Shown one piece after another: positions 1 to 6,956 of a DNA stretch of 64,000 bases (the first letter of the stretch is position 1; the number at the start of each line of letters is the position of its first letter). Under the pieces are notes generated by a model, which saw only the letters and a list, made by a program, of their open reading frames with translations, searched no databases and had not been told where the DNA came from. This stretch comes from JADJEK01 sp052034255 (GTDB lineage: Bacteria > Planctomycetota > B15-G4 > JADJEK01). The stretch spans positions 1 to 64,000 of the forward strand of contig JBPOIU010000005.1 of assembly GCA_052034255.1 (NCBI GenBank), written 5' to 3'. A program made the translations under genes and the position numbers.

Positions 1-80
1 CTTGGAGAACAGGGAGAAGTTCGGCTCGCGCCTTTGGCGCTCCATCGCTTCGGTGGAAGGCATCGGTACCCGGACGATGA

Positions 81-106
81 CGGGGACGGAGGCGCCTCCG
101 TCCCCG
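81..106. repeat. 26-nt perfect palindrome
   Basis: Two 13-base arms meet without a spacer (left arm CGGGGACGGAGGC, right arm its exact reverse complement). It lies in non-coding DNA. It could be a protein-binding palindrome or an extragenic repeat; nothing in the surroundings decides this. Confidence 0.6.
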
Positions 107-263
107 ATCTGTCCCCCGTCTGTCCCCCTTGCCCGCGGATCGCCGCATCCTTGCTACGCGACTAGAGGCCGGGGGTCAGGGCCCGCTGGCGTGCCGGGGC
201 CGGGGACCTATTCGTCGATGGAGCGGGCTGGAGCCTGGCGGCTTTTGGAACCTTGGAGACGTG

Positions 264-284
264 CGGCTCGCGCCTTTGGCGCTC
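264..284 (+). repeat. second copy of a 21-nt direct repeat (first copy 22-42)
   Basis: The 21 bases at 264-284 are identical to those at 22-42, and both copies are preceded at a short distance by CTTGGAGA (1-8 and 252-259). Inside the repeat GCGCC-TTT-GGCGC can form a small hairpin. A related hairpin (GGCTCGCGCCG around 46211) occurs upstream of the kinase gene. Function unknown. Confidence 0.6.
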
Positions 285-348
285 TGTGGGCTTGATTGAC
301 GGCGTGGGAAGGCAGGACGGGATTGGGGCCTTCCCCATCTCGCCTCGT

Positions 349-1203
349 TCAGACTGTCGGGGCCAGTTGGGTTTCGCCGATCGAGCGGATGCGTTCGACC
401 ACCGCGAAGATGGTGTCGTCCGGGGTCGAGGCTCCCGCCGAGACTCCGACGCTTTCGGCTCCCGTGAACCACTCGGGTTGGAGATCTTCGGATTTGGCGA
501 CCTGATAGGAACGCGGGTTCAGACTCTGCGCGATCGACGCCAGGCGCTTCGTGTTCGCACTCGAGAACGAGCCGACGATGACGACGACGTCGTTGTCCCG
601 TGCGAGTTCGACGATCTCCTCCTGATTGAGGCGCGTCGGGAAGCAAATGGTGTTGATGAAGCGCAGGTCGACGACCTTGCGATAGAGGACGTTCAGCACC
701 GCGACGACGTTCGCCAGCATTTGCGTGGACTGCGAGACGACGCCGCAGCGGCGCATGCGCGGGAGCTTCTCCGCCTCCTCCGGCGAACTGACGACGACCG
801 GGTCGGGAACTTGGCTCGCGATGCCGACGACCTCGTCGTGGCCGTGATCGCCGACGATGACGACGCGACGGCCTTCGGCCGCGAGTTCACGAACTTCCGA
901 GTGGATCTTCGACACCAGCGGGCACGTGCCGTCGAGGATGGTCAGGCCCTGTTGACGGGCCGAGTTCCACACGTCCACTTGCGTTCCGTGGGCGCGGAAG
1001 AGCAGCGGCGCGGACTTGGCGTCCTCGAGGTTCTTGACGACGCGCACGCCCGACTCCGCGAGCTGCTGGACGACCACCTCATTGTGCACGATGTCGCCGA
1101 GCATGTAGACCGTGCCGAACTTCTTGGCGCTCTCGAGCGCCAACTGGACGGCGTCACGGACGCCGAAGCAGTAACCCGCGTGTTTTGCCAACTCGATGCG
1201 CAT
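349..1203 (-). CDS. ispH: 4-hydroxy-3-methylbut-2-enyl diphosphate reductase
   Basis: Last enzyme of the MEP isoprenoid pathway; it reduces HMBPP to IPP and DMAPP with a 4Fe-4S cluster. The 284-aa product starts at an ATG giving MRIELAKHAGYCFGV, which places the first cluster cysteine at residue 12 as in the family. The other two ligands are Cys94 (DGTCPLV) and Cys187 (NTICFPT). Conserved histidines are visible at 40 (DIVHN), 72 (RAHGT) and 120 (GDHGHDEV), and the substrate-binding SxN region appears as SSANTKRL. A longer in-frame reading to 1494 is rejected because the extra N-terminus is low-complexity and crosses a repeated motif. The cysteine loop reads CFPTRLNQ where CYAT-type sequences are usual, a mild deviation. 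The MEP gene dxs and the prenyltransferase ispA lie elsewhere in the window, in a different operon. Confidence 0.96.
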   Translation of the reverse strand: MRIELAKHAGYCFGVRDAVQLALESAKKFGTVYMLGDIVHNEVVVQQLAESGVRVVKNLEDAKSAPLLFRAHGTQVDVWNSARQQGLTILDGTCPLVSKIHSEVRELAAEGRRVVIVGDHGHDEVVGIASQVPDPVVVSSPEEAEKLPRMRRCGVVSQSTQMLANVVAVLNVLYRKVVDLRFINTICFPTRLNQEEIVELARDNDVVVIVGSFSSANTKRLASIAQSLNPRSYQVAKSEDLQPEWFTGAESVGVSAGASTPDDTIFAVVERIRSIGETQLAPTV

Positions 1204-1269
1204 GGACTTCCTTCGCGTGGCGATCGCCGGTCGCTCGTGGCCCGCCGTGATTCTTCGTGCTGGTACTCG

Positions 1270-1293
1270 ATCGAAGTTCACGATTCTGTCATG
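1270..1293 (-). repeat. motif TCGTGAACTTCGAT, copy 1 (minus)
   Basis: Read on the minus strand this is CATGACAGAATCGTGAACTTCGAT in outline; the 14-base core TCGTGAACTTCGAT is identical to copy 2 in opposite orientation at 1432-1455. It lies 67 nt upstream of the ispH start. A third copy with one core change lies just upstream of pilM (53963-53986). It looks like an operator or promoter component. Confidence 0.5.
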
Positions 1294-1431
1294 GCTGCGG
1301 CCAGCTGCGAACCGCGCAGGCTTCGTGCCTGGAAGATCTGGTCGCTCCGCGACCGGGGGACGCTCCGACTCTTTCCATTGAGTCGCCTCGTCGATCCTCC
1401 TCGCCTGCGCGCTTCTCGCTCGGCCTCGCGG

Positions 1432-1455
1432 CATCACAGAGTCGTGAACTTCGAT
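1432..1455 (+). repeat. motif TCGTGAACTTCGAT, copy 2 (plus)
   Basis: Inverted partner of the copy at 1270-1293; the two 14-base cores are exact reverse complements about 160 bp apart. It lies upstream of the secreted hydrolase promoter (1617-1646). It could be a shared operator for the divergent pair. Confidence 0.5.
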
Positions 1456-1616
1456 TCGGGCGGCCTCGGCCCCGGATGAAGTAGCACACGCCACCGTCCC
1501 CGCCCCGGCTTTTCAAGCCCCGCCCGGTTCCGGGGTTCGGAACCTCCCTGCGCCGAAACCCCGGCAAGAGTCGCGAGTTCGGGCGACGAAGAGGCGACGG
1601 GCAGGCGTCTGGCGGG

Positions 1617-1646
1617 TTGCCAGTCGGGCGCGGTGCGGGATAGTCT
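1617..1646 (+). promoter_or_regulatory. sigma-70-type promoter of the secreted hydrolase gene
   Basis: TTGCCA (one mismatch to TTGACA), an 18-nt spacer, then TAGTCT. The predicted transcription start near 1653 gives a leader of about 34 nt before the ATG at 1687. Confidence 0.55.
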
Positions 1647-1686
1647 CTGACCACCCCCCTTCGGATTCGCCCCCCGGACACCCCGC

Positions 1687-3444
1687 ATGACGCCTCTCCT
1701 CCGCCAGCTCGCGGTCGCCGCGGTCGTCGTTGCCTCCATGCCGGCAATGCGCGCCCAGCAGAGCATCCTGGACGCGGACCGGCTCGCGGTCGAATACGCG
1801 ATCCGCAATCCCCAGGGGCAGAACAACGGCGCCGGGCGCGCGCGGGGCATCCTCGCGTCGAGCGTGCCAGCGGGGACGATCGTCAACGTGACCATCCCGA
1901 AGGCCCAGACCGGGACGAACTACAACGAACCGATCGTGATCCAGGAGCCGTGGGACTTGAACGCCGGAGGCAACCGGCCATTGATGGTGGTCTGGAACGG
2001 ATACGGGAACTCGCCGTCGTCGTTCTACACCGCGGGCGTGTCCGGCCTCGACGAAGAGGCGAACTGCCGGAGCTGGTTGACCGTGGCGATGTTCGCGGTC
2101 GACGACCAAGCGATGGGCTGTGTGTCGCCGATCCCGGCGCAGACGAACGTCGAAGCGGTCATCAACTACATGATCGCGAACTACCCGGTCGACCAAGACC
2201 GCATCTACATGGTCGGTTGGTCGATGGGAGCCGGCGCGAGCGCAAGCTTCGCGGCGCGCCACCTCGATCCGACGCAGCCCATGATCGCGGCGTTGGCGCT
2301 CGACGCGGGCACGTTCGATTTGATCAACGCGTACAACAGCGAAGTGACGGCATTCAAGAACATCGCCCACGTGATCTTCGGTGGGCCGCCGTCGAACCCG
2401 CTGTACACGTTCAACTACGCGCGCTCCGAGTCGCAGTGGTACGACTTCGGCACGAACTCGATCCTCGAGGCGTCGTCGCAGCTGCGCAATCTGCGCCACG
2501 TACCAATCCATCACGTCTACAGCACCGACGACACGGTTCTCTACCTGCCGACGCAGAACACACTGTTCAAGAACTTCCTGACCGCGAAGGGCGCGACGAT
2601 CACGTCGACGAGCGTGACCGGTCAAGTGCCACCTCATTCGTGGAACATCATGGATCCGGTGGCCGCGCTCGACTTCCTGCAGCTGCACACCGTGAATCGT
2701 GCGCCCACGTCGTTCGAGATCACGGCGGATCGGAGCGCGCGCTACTACTGGGCCAACGTCACGCAGCGTTCGACCGGTCAGTTCTCGACGTTCACGGTGA
2801 CGGCGGACGGCGCGCAGAACGACTTGACGCTGGCCGGCGTCGCGAACGTCAGCGCGCTGACGTTGACGCCGCCGGTCGGCTCGATGGACCTCGGCACGCA
2901 CTTCGGCGTCACGCTGTCGACGACCGACGTCGGCGCGACCTCGGTCGCGATCCAGGGCGTGCCGAGCGCGCCCACGTACGTGCTGAACGGTTCCGTATTG
3001 CTGACGGGCTGGACGTGGGTCGCCGGCACGCTGACTCTGCCGTTGAGCGCGACCGGAACGACGGCGCTCGAGGTCCGCTTCGACGACTTCGACGGAGTGA
3101 TGAGCGGTCCGTCGTCACTCGCGATCAACCAGAACCTGCATCTGACGCTGACCGGCACGACGGCCGGACAACCGTACTTCTTCATGCTCGGCACGGCGCA
3201 AGGCGTCCTGCCGCTGTCTCTGATCGATCCGAGCGATGACCGCAACATCCTGGTCGGTTTCAACCCGTTCCCGATCATGCTGCCGGCGGCCTTCGGCGGC
3301 ACGCCGACCGCGGCCTTCGATCTGTTCATCCCGAACAACCCCGCGCTGATCGGCTCAACGCTGTACTGCCAGTTCGTGACGTACCCGGGCTCCTCGCACG
3401 TGATCGACGTCATCTCCAATCGATTGGACGTCACGCTCCATTGA
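1687..3444 (+). CDS. secreted alpha/beta-hydrolase (PHB-depolymerase/esterase-like)
   Basis: A 585-aa exported protein. It starts with a signal peptide (residues 1 to about 23, ending ARA-QQ) after which the mature chain begins. An alpha/beta-hydrolase domain covers roughly residues 40-350; the nucleophile elbow is MVGWSMGAG, with the catalytic Ser near residue 179. This resembles extracellular PHB-depolymerase-like and feruloyl esterase-like enzymes that act on polymers or side chains outside the cell. The last 230 residues form two beta-rich stretches rich in Thr, Gly and Leu with no catalytic motif; the final one (about 480-585) looks like a sorting or stalk domain of the kind that ends many secreted planctomycete proteins. 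It has its own promoter (1617-1646) and is followed at 63 nt by a pseudouridine synthase gene with no evident functional link. The substrate cannot be told from sequence. Confidence 0.75.
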   Translation: MTPLLRQLAVAAVVVASMPAMRAQQSILDADRLAVEYAIRNPQGQNNGAGRARGILASSVPAGTIVNVTIPKAQTGTNYNEPIVIQEPWDLNAGGNRPLMVVWNGYGNSPSSFYTAGVSGLDEEANCRSWLTVAMFAVDDQAMGCVSPIPAQTNVEAVINYMIANYPVDQDRIYMVGWSMGAGASASFAARHLDPTQPMIAALALDAGTFDLINAYNSEVTAFKNIAHVIFGGPPSNPLYTFNYARSESQWYDFGTNSILEASSQLRNLRHVPIHHVYSTDDTVLYLPTQNTLFKNFLTAKGATITSTSVTGQVPPHSWNIMDPVAALDFLQLHTVNRAPTSFEITADRSARYYWANVTQRSTGQFSTFTVTADGAQNDLTLAGVANVSALTLTPPVGSMDLGTHFGVTLSTTDVGATSVAIQGVPSAPTYVLNGSVLLTGWTWVAGTLTLPLSATGTTALEVRFDDFDGVMSGPSSLAINQNLHLTLTGTTAGQPYFFMLGTAQGVLPLSLIDPSDDRNILVGFNPFPIMLPAAFGGTPTAAFDLFIPNNPALIGSTLYCQFVTYPGSSHVIDVISNRLDVTLH

Positions 3445-3507
3445 TCCCGTGATCGCGCGTTCCTGATCGCCGCGACCGCGCGCTTCTTCGACCGGAATCG
3501 AGTCTCC

Positions 3508-4485
3508 TTGCCACGCACGCAGAACTTCGTCGTCGGGCCCGAACACAAGAATCTGAGCCCCTACCAGTTCCTCAGTCGCGCCGTTCGGATCGGCCAGCCC
3601 GGGTTGATTCGCGAGCTCATGCGACGCGGCCACGTGTTGATCGACGGCAGTGCGCTGCCGATGCAACTTCCGCTGAAGCGCGGCAGCGTCGTCAGCGTGT
3701 CGTGGCCGCCCGACCTCGAACAAGGGCAACGGCGATTCGCGAAGCGAGCGCGAGTCGAAGTCCTGTTCCAGAACGCCCACGTGATCGCGGTGAACAAGCC
3801 CGCGGGTCTGCCCGTCGTGCCCGAACGCCGGCGCGAACGCGAGACGATCGTCGACGTGCTGGAACCGGCGCTGAAGAAGTCGAAGGCGGGCCAAGTCACG
3901 CGCGTGGTGCATCGCCTCGACAAACACACGAGCGGCGTCCTGCTGCTGGCGCGGGACCGTGACGCGAAGCGGATGCTGTGCACCGCGTTCAACGATCGCA
4001 CGATCCACAAGGAGTACCTGACGCTGGTCCGCGGCACGCCGTCCACCGACTCCGGTGAGATCGACCTCGCGATCGGCAAGGACCGCCGCCACGCGCTGCG
4101 CATGGTCATCGCCGAACGCAAGGGCAAGGACGCGCTGACGCGCTGGCGCATCGAGGAGCGCTTTCGCGGCTACACGCTGCTGCGCGTGTTCCCGGTGACC
4201 GGGCGCACGCACCAGATCCGCGTCCACCTCGAACACATCGGATTCCCGGTGCTGTGCGACGAGCTGTACGGAGCGCGCCCCGAACTGATGCTGTCCGAGA
4301 TCAAGCCGGGGTTTCGCTCGAAAGACGCCGAAGCGGAGCGGCCGCTGCTCAGTCGCCTGGCGCTGCATTGCGCGGCGCTCGAGTTCCCGACCGGGGATGG
4401 CGATGCGCGCATGCGCGTCGAAGCCCCCTTGCCGAAGGACCTCGAAGTGGTGCTGAAACAGCTCCGCAAGCACCGCGCCCCGTGA
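3508..4485 (+). CDS. RluA-family RNA pseudouridine synthase
   Basis: A 325-aa pseudouridine synthase of the RluA/RluC/RluD type, which isomerises uridines in rRNA or tRNA. An S4-like RNA-binding segment appears at the N-terminus (about residues 15-70, with LIRELMRRGHVLIDG). The catalytic motif HRLDKHTSG contains the conserved Asp, and downstream motifs GRTHQIRVHLEHIGFPVLCDELYG are typical (quoted in part: GRTHQIRVHL, GFPVLCDELYG). The start is taken as TTG at 3508, which gives MPRTQNFV and precedes the S4-like segment; there is no strong ribosome-binding site, so the exact start is uncertain. Which uridine is modified cannot be assigned. Confidence 0.88.
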   Translation: MPRTQNFVVGPEHKNLSPYQFLSRAVRIGQPGLIRELMRRGHVLIDGSALPMQLPLKRGSVVSVSWPPDLEQGQRRFAKRARVEVLFQNAHVIAVNKPAGLPVVPERRRERETIVDVLEPALKKSKAGQVTRVVHRLDKHTSGVLLLARDRDAKRMLCTAFNDRTIHKEYLTLVRGTPSTDSGEIDLAIGKDRRHALRMVIAERKGKDALTRWRIEERFRGYTLLRVFPVTGRTHQIRVHLEHIGFPVLCDELYGARPELMLSEIKPGFRSKDAEAERPLLSRLALHCAALEFPTGDGDARMRVEAPLPKDLEVVLKQLRKHRAP

Positions 4486-4525
4486 TCAGGGCGTCTGCGG
4501 GCTTTCACCCGCCCGCTTCGCCCCT

Positions 4526-4531
4526 TATGCT
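4526..4531 (+). promoter_or_regulatory. possible -10 element for rpmH
   Basis: TATGCT, 40 nt upstream of the rpmH ATG and within the short gap after the pseudouridine synthase. The hexamer 17 nt upstream (TTTCAC) is a poor -35, so this is a weak call. Confidence 0.3.
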
Positions 4532-4570
4532 CCCACGCTTTCTCGACGACCCCGTCAACGGATCGATGCC

Positions 4571-4702
4571 ATGAAGACCAACGTTCGGAACTCGAAGACG
4601 AAGCGCTCGAAGAAGACCGGCTTCCGCTATCGCAACAAGACGAAGGGCGGCAAGAAGGTCATCAAGCGCCGCCGCGCGCGCGGCCGCAAGATCGGCAACT
4701 GA
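4571..4702 (+). CDS. rpmH: 50S ribosomal protein bL34
   Basis: A 43-residue, extremely basic protein, too short for ordinary ORF cut-offs. From residue 16 it follows the bL34 pattern TGFRYRNKTKGGKKVIKRRRARGRK, matching the family's HGFRARMATKNGRKVLARRRAKGRK layout (GFR, GGKKV, RRRARGRK all present). The N-terminal 15 residues (MKTNVRNSKTKRSKK) lack the usual MKRTYQPS-type start but are the right length. bL34 sits at the 23S rRNA near the exit tunnel. In most bacteria rpmH neighbours rnpA, yidC and dnaA; here it stands alone between a pseudouridine synthase and a convergent uspA gene. A 57-nt palindrome follows 38 nt after the stop. Confidence 0.9.
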   Translation: MKTNVRNSKTKRSKKTGFRYRNKTKGGKKVIKRRRARGRKIGN

Positions 4703-4740
4703 TCCCGTCGTCGAAGCAAATGCGGCGGCTCTGCCGCCTC

Positions 4741-4797
4741 GAACACGAATCAAATGAGGGCAGACCCGTCGGGTCTGCCCTCATTTGATTCGTGTTC
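4741..4797. terminator. 57-nt perfect palindrome between convergent rpmH and uspA
   Basis: Two 28-base arms (4741-4768 and 4770-4797) are exact reverse complements around a single central T at 4769. It starts 38 nt after the rpmH stop and ends 2 nt before the uspA stop codon (TCA at 4800-4802), so it can end transcription from both sides. There is no U-run, so it would have to act by its long stem. Its core differs from the CGTCCGAG hairpin family seen elsewhere in the window. Confidence 0.75.
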
Positions 4798-4799
4798 CA

Positions 4800-5615
4800 T
4801 CAGGGCTCGGGGGGACGCAGCACGAGGATCGGGATCGGGCAGCGCAGCAGGATGCGTTCGGTCACGTCGTCGAGCATCCAGGTGGGCGCGCCCTCGGGGC
4901 GATGGGCGCCGATGATCAGCAAGTCGTGACCGCCTTCTTCGATCTCGGCGAGCAGCTCGTCGACGATCAGACCGTCGCGCACGACGATGTCGTTCGGGAC
5001 GCCCGAGTGCTCCAGCAGCTCCCGCACCTTGGCGTGGTGGTCGAACGCTTCGTTCGGTGACTCGGCCGATGCCCGTGACGCACGGCGCTCGATCAGCGGC
5101 AACTGCTCCGGCAGCACGACGCCCGCGCGGATGTGGATGATGGTCAAGCGCGCGCCGAGGCCACGGGCGATCTCGAGCGCGCCGAGCGTCGTCGCCGCCG
5201 CGTGCTTGCCACCGGCGACCGCAACGAGGATCCGATCGAACCGTGCGCTCGGCCGCCGCGCGACCAGCACCGACGTCTTCACCGAACGCACGACCGTCGC
5301 GACCCGCGAGCCCTTGAACAGCCGCACGATCGCCCGCCGCCCCGCCGGCGGCACGATCGACATCGCATAGTGGCCGCTCTGGGTCTCCGCGAGCACCGCA
5401 CGCTCCGCGGGCCCCGGGCGCGTCGACACGCGCACCTCGATCCCGCCGCGCTCCAAGCGTGCCTTGGTGTCCTCGATCAGCCGCGGCTGGTGCGCCACGT
5501 CCTCGGCGGTCGCGAGCAGCGTCACCCGCGCCTTCAACGCCGGCACGAGCCGCTCGGCGGCGGCGAGCGCCCACTCACCGCGGACCGATGGATCGACGTA
5601 CAGCAGGATGTCCAT
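4800..5615 (-). CDS. tandem universal stress protein (UspA family)
   Basis: A 271-aa cytoplasmic protein made of two UspA-like domains (about residues 1-122 and 126-268). The second domain ends with a recognisable strand-loop-helix (LLIIGAHRPEG, then TERILLRCPIPILVL), which corresponds to the nucleotide-binding loop of UspA proteins, but the G-x2-G-x9-G-S pattern is only partly kept, so ATP binding is doubtful. The first domain is more diverged. The start ATG gives MDILLYVDPS, the usual first strand. Its leader carries the repeated promoter module at 5641-5790 and a hairpin (5642-5672) just ahead of the start. Confidence 0.8.
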   Translation of the reverse strand: MDILLYVDPSVRGEWALAAAERLVPALKARVTLLATAEDVAHQPRLIEDTKARLERGGIEVRVSTRPGPAERAVLAETQSGHYAMSIVPPAGRRAIVRLFKGSRVATVVRSVKTSVLVARRPSARFDRILVAVAGGKHAAATTLGALEIARGLGARLTIIHIRAGVVLPEQLPLIERRASRASAESPNEAFDHHAKVRELLEHSGVPNDIVVRDGLIVDELLAEIEEGGHDLLIIGAHRPEGAPTWMLDDVTERILLRCPIPILVLRPPEP

Positions 5616-5640
5616 GGACGACGAGTCCTCTCAGAGGATG

Positions 5641-5790
5641 AGAATCGATCCTTCGCTTCGAGGGATCGATTCACGGCCGAACGCACAGCTACCGACGGCG
5701 GCGGCAGCCACCGTATCCACAGATCGTTCGCGTCATTCAGCACCGCTCCACTGTGAATTCGGCGACTGCCGTCGCCGAGCACCACCGGAT
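5641..5790 (-). repeat. duplicated intergenic promoter module, copy 1
   Basis: This region resembles 26592-26768 in order and content: a hairpin near the downstream gene (GAATCGATCC at 5642-5651 with GGATCGATTC at 5663-5672), an identical 15-mer (5725-5739, reading TGAATGACGCGAACG on minus), and an identical 16-mer (5761-5776) that folds as GGCGAC-GGCA-GTCGCC. On the minus strand CTGAAT, 17 nt, GATACG could be a promoter (5712-5740) for uspA. Both copies sit between a stop-codon hairpin and the next minus-strand gene. Confidence 0.6.
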
Positions 5791-5794
5791 GCGG

Positions 5795-5851
5795 GATCTC
5801 CTACGTCCGAGAGCCGTCGCTGAACGCGACGACTCTCGGACGTAGGAGATC
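5795..5851 (-). terminator. stop-codon hairpin of the Na/Pi-like gene
   Basis: A long inverted repeat whose right arm ends inside the stop codon (TCA on plus at 5850-5852) of the gene it follows. The arms share GATCTCCTACGTCCGAGAG and CGTCGC, around a short loop (TGAA region), with one or two mismatches. The core CGTCCGAG..TCGTCGC is the same as in the hairpins at 26769-26825 and 44664-44722. Confidence 0.75.
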
Positions 5852-6890
5852 AGGTCGCGAACAGCAGCACGAGGGGAGTCACGAACAGGAACACCACGAA
5901 CCACAGCAAGCGCCGCGGGTCATGCACGCACCGCGACGACACTCGATCGAGCGCGTGCTGGAACGGCGCGAACGCGACGAACACCAACGGGATCGCGAAC
6001 GCCGCCACGCACAGCATGAAGATCAACACCACGGGGAACGCGTCGGCGTGTTTCACGATGAAGCTGACGAACAGCGTGTCGACGAACGTCGTGATGTTCG
6101 CGCCCATGATGTACGGGAACAGGTTCTCCCGCCGCACGTAGCCCTTCGCGGTCAGCGGCACCAACACCGTGATCGACACCGACACGGACAGCGTCAGCGT
6201 CGTCACGATCATGCCGACGAGGAACATGACCGGCGGCCGGAACAGCACGCTCGAGACGGCGGTGAATCCCGGTGACGTTCCGCTGACGTCCGGCAGGGCG
6301 TGATCGAGGACTTTGAACGCGATCAGCAGCAGCCCGACACCGAGCACGAAGATCAGCGGGGGCCACGGAATCATGCCGACGAGCAGCAACGCCGGTCGCA
6401 TCAGCACGTCCACGACCGAATCGACGTTGCTGCCGCCGGACATGCGCAACATCCCGATGACCGCCGGATCGCGCAGCAGCCACTCACCGACGAGCAACGC
6501 GGGCACGCACAGCACCGCGGCGATGAAGAACGCCGCCGCGCCGATGTAGGCCGTCTTGCCGTGCTGCTTCGCGCGTTGGTCGTGCAAGTAACCGACGAAC
6601 AGGATCACGAACCCCGAACCCAGGCGTGAGCCGCAGATCATCCCCATCGATTCGAAGCGATCGAGCGCTCCCTGATCGAGCAGCGTCAACGCGATGCTGG
6701 CGACGGGCGAGCCCGACATCAGGATCATCGCGCCGATCCAGCCGAGCCCCACCGCGGACGCCGGCCCGCCGACGCCGAGCGTCTGCAACAGCGAGCCGAC
6801 GGCGGACGCGCCTTTTCCCAGCGTTCCGATCGCGAGGATGATCAGGTAGATCCCCGCGAACAGCGCGATCAGCCGTTTGAGGACGCCCAA
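5850..6890 (-). CDS. Na/Pi-cotransporter-like membrane protein
   Basis: A 346-aa integral membrane protein with about eight hydrophobic segments. Two internally similar glycine/serine-rich motifs are seen: GSRLGSGFVILFVGYL in the first half and the stretch SVSVSITVLVPLT followed by PYIMGANITTFVDTL in the second. GANITTFVDTL resembles the GANIGTT motif of the NptA / Na_Pi_cotrans (PF02690) family, which moves phosphate with sodium. The usual QSSS signature is not evident, so substrate and direction are uncertain. It lies 66 nt downstream of the 6957-7823 gene on the same strand and ends at a strong hairpin, so it could be the last gene of the long operon or a separate unit. Confidence 0.7.
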   Translation of the reverse strand: MGVLKRLIALFAGIYLIILAIGTLGKGASAVGSLLQTLGVGGPASAVGLGWIGAMILMSGSPVASIALTLLDQGALDRFESMGMICGSRLGSGFVILFVGYLHDQRAKQHGKTAYIGAAAFFIAAVLCVPALLVGEWLLRDPAVIGMLRMSGGSNVDSVVDVLMRPALLLVGMIPWPPLIFVLGVGLLLIAFKVLDHALPDVSGTSPGFTAVSSVLFRPPVMFLVGMIVTTLTLSVSVSITVLVPLTAKGYVRRENLFPYIMGANITTFVDTLFVSFIVKHADAFPVVLIFMLCVAAFAIPLVFVAFAPFQHALDRVSSRCVHDPRRLLWFVVFLFVTPLVLLFAT

Positions 6891-6956
6891 CGTGGTTCGG
6901 TCCGCGCGGAGGGAAGTTCGGGCGCCCAGTGTGGCTTCGCCCGCGCGCGGATCAAG

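Larger units (their letters stand above)
1..348. other. non-coding stretch downstream of ispH
   Basis: I see no convincing gene here; the open frames on both strands have shadow-like Arg/Pro/Ser-rich composition. The stretch holds a 26-nt perfect palindrome (81-106), two copies of a 21-nt repeat (22-42 and 264-284), and short direct repeats of the form TCTGTCCCCC at about 108-127. It lies 3' of ispH on the minus strand, so it may contain that gene's transcription end, but no hairpin directly abuts the stop codon. Confidence 0.5.
1204..1686. other. divergent intergenic region between ispH and the secreted hydrolase
   Basis: This 483-bp stretch holds the upstream regions of two divergent genes. 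It contains an inverted pair of a 24-nt motif (1270-1293 on minus, 1432-1455 on plus) and a plus-strand promoter at 1617-1646. The only long frame through it, an upstream extension of ispH, has shadow-like composition. Confidence 0.5.

Noticed and set aside
1204..1494. N-terminal extension of ispH by 97 codons
   Set aside because: The family starts at the MRIELAKHAGYCFG segment; the extension is low-complexity and crosses the repeated motif.
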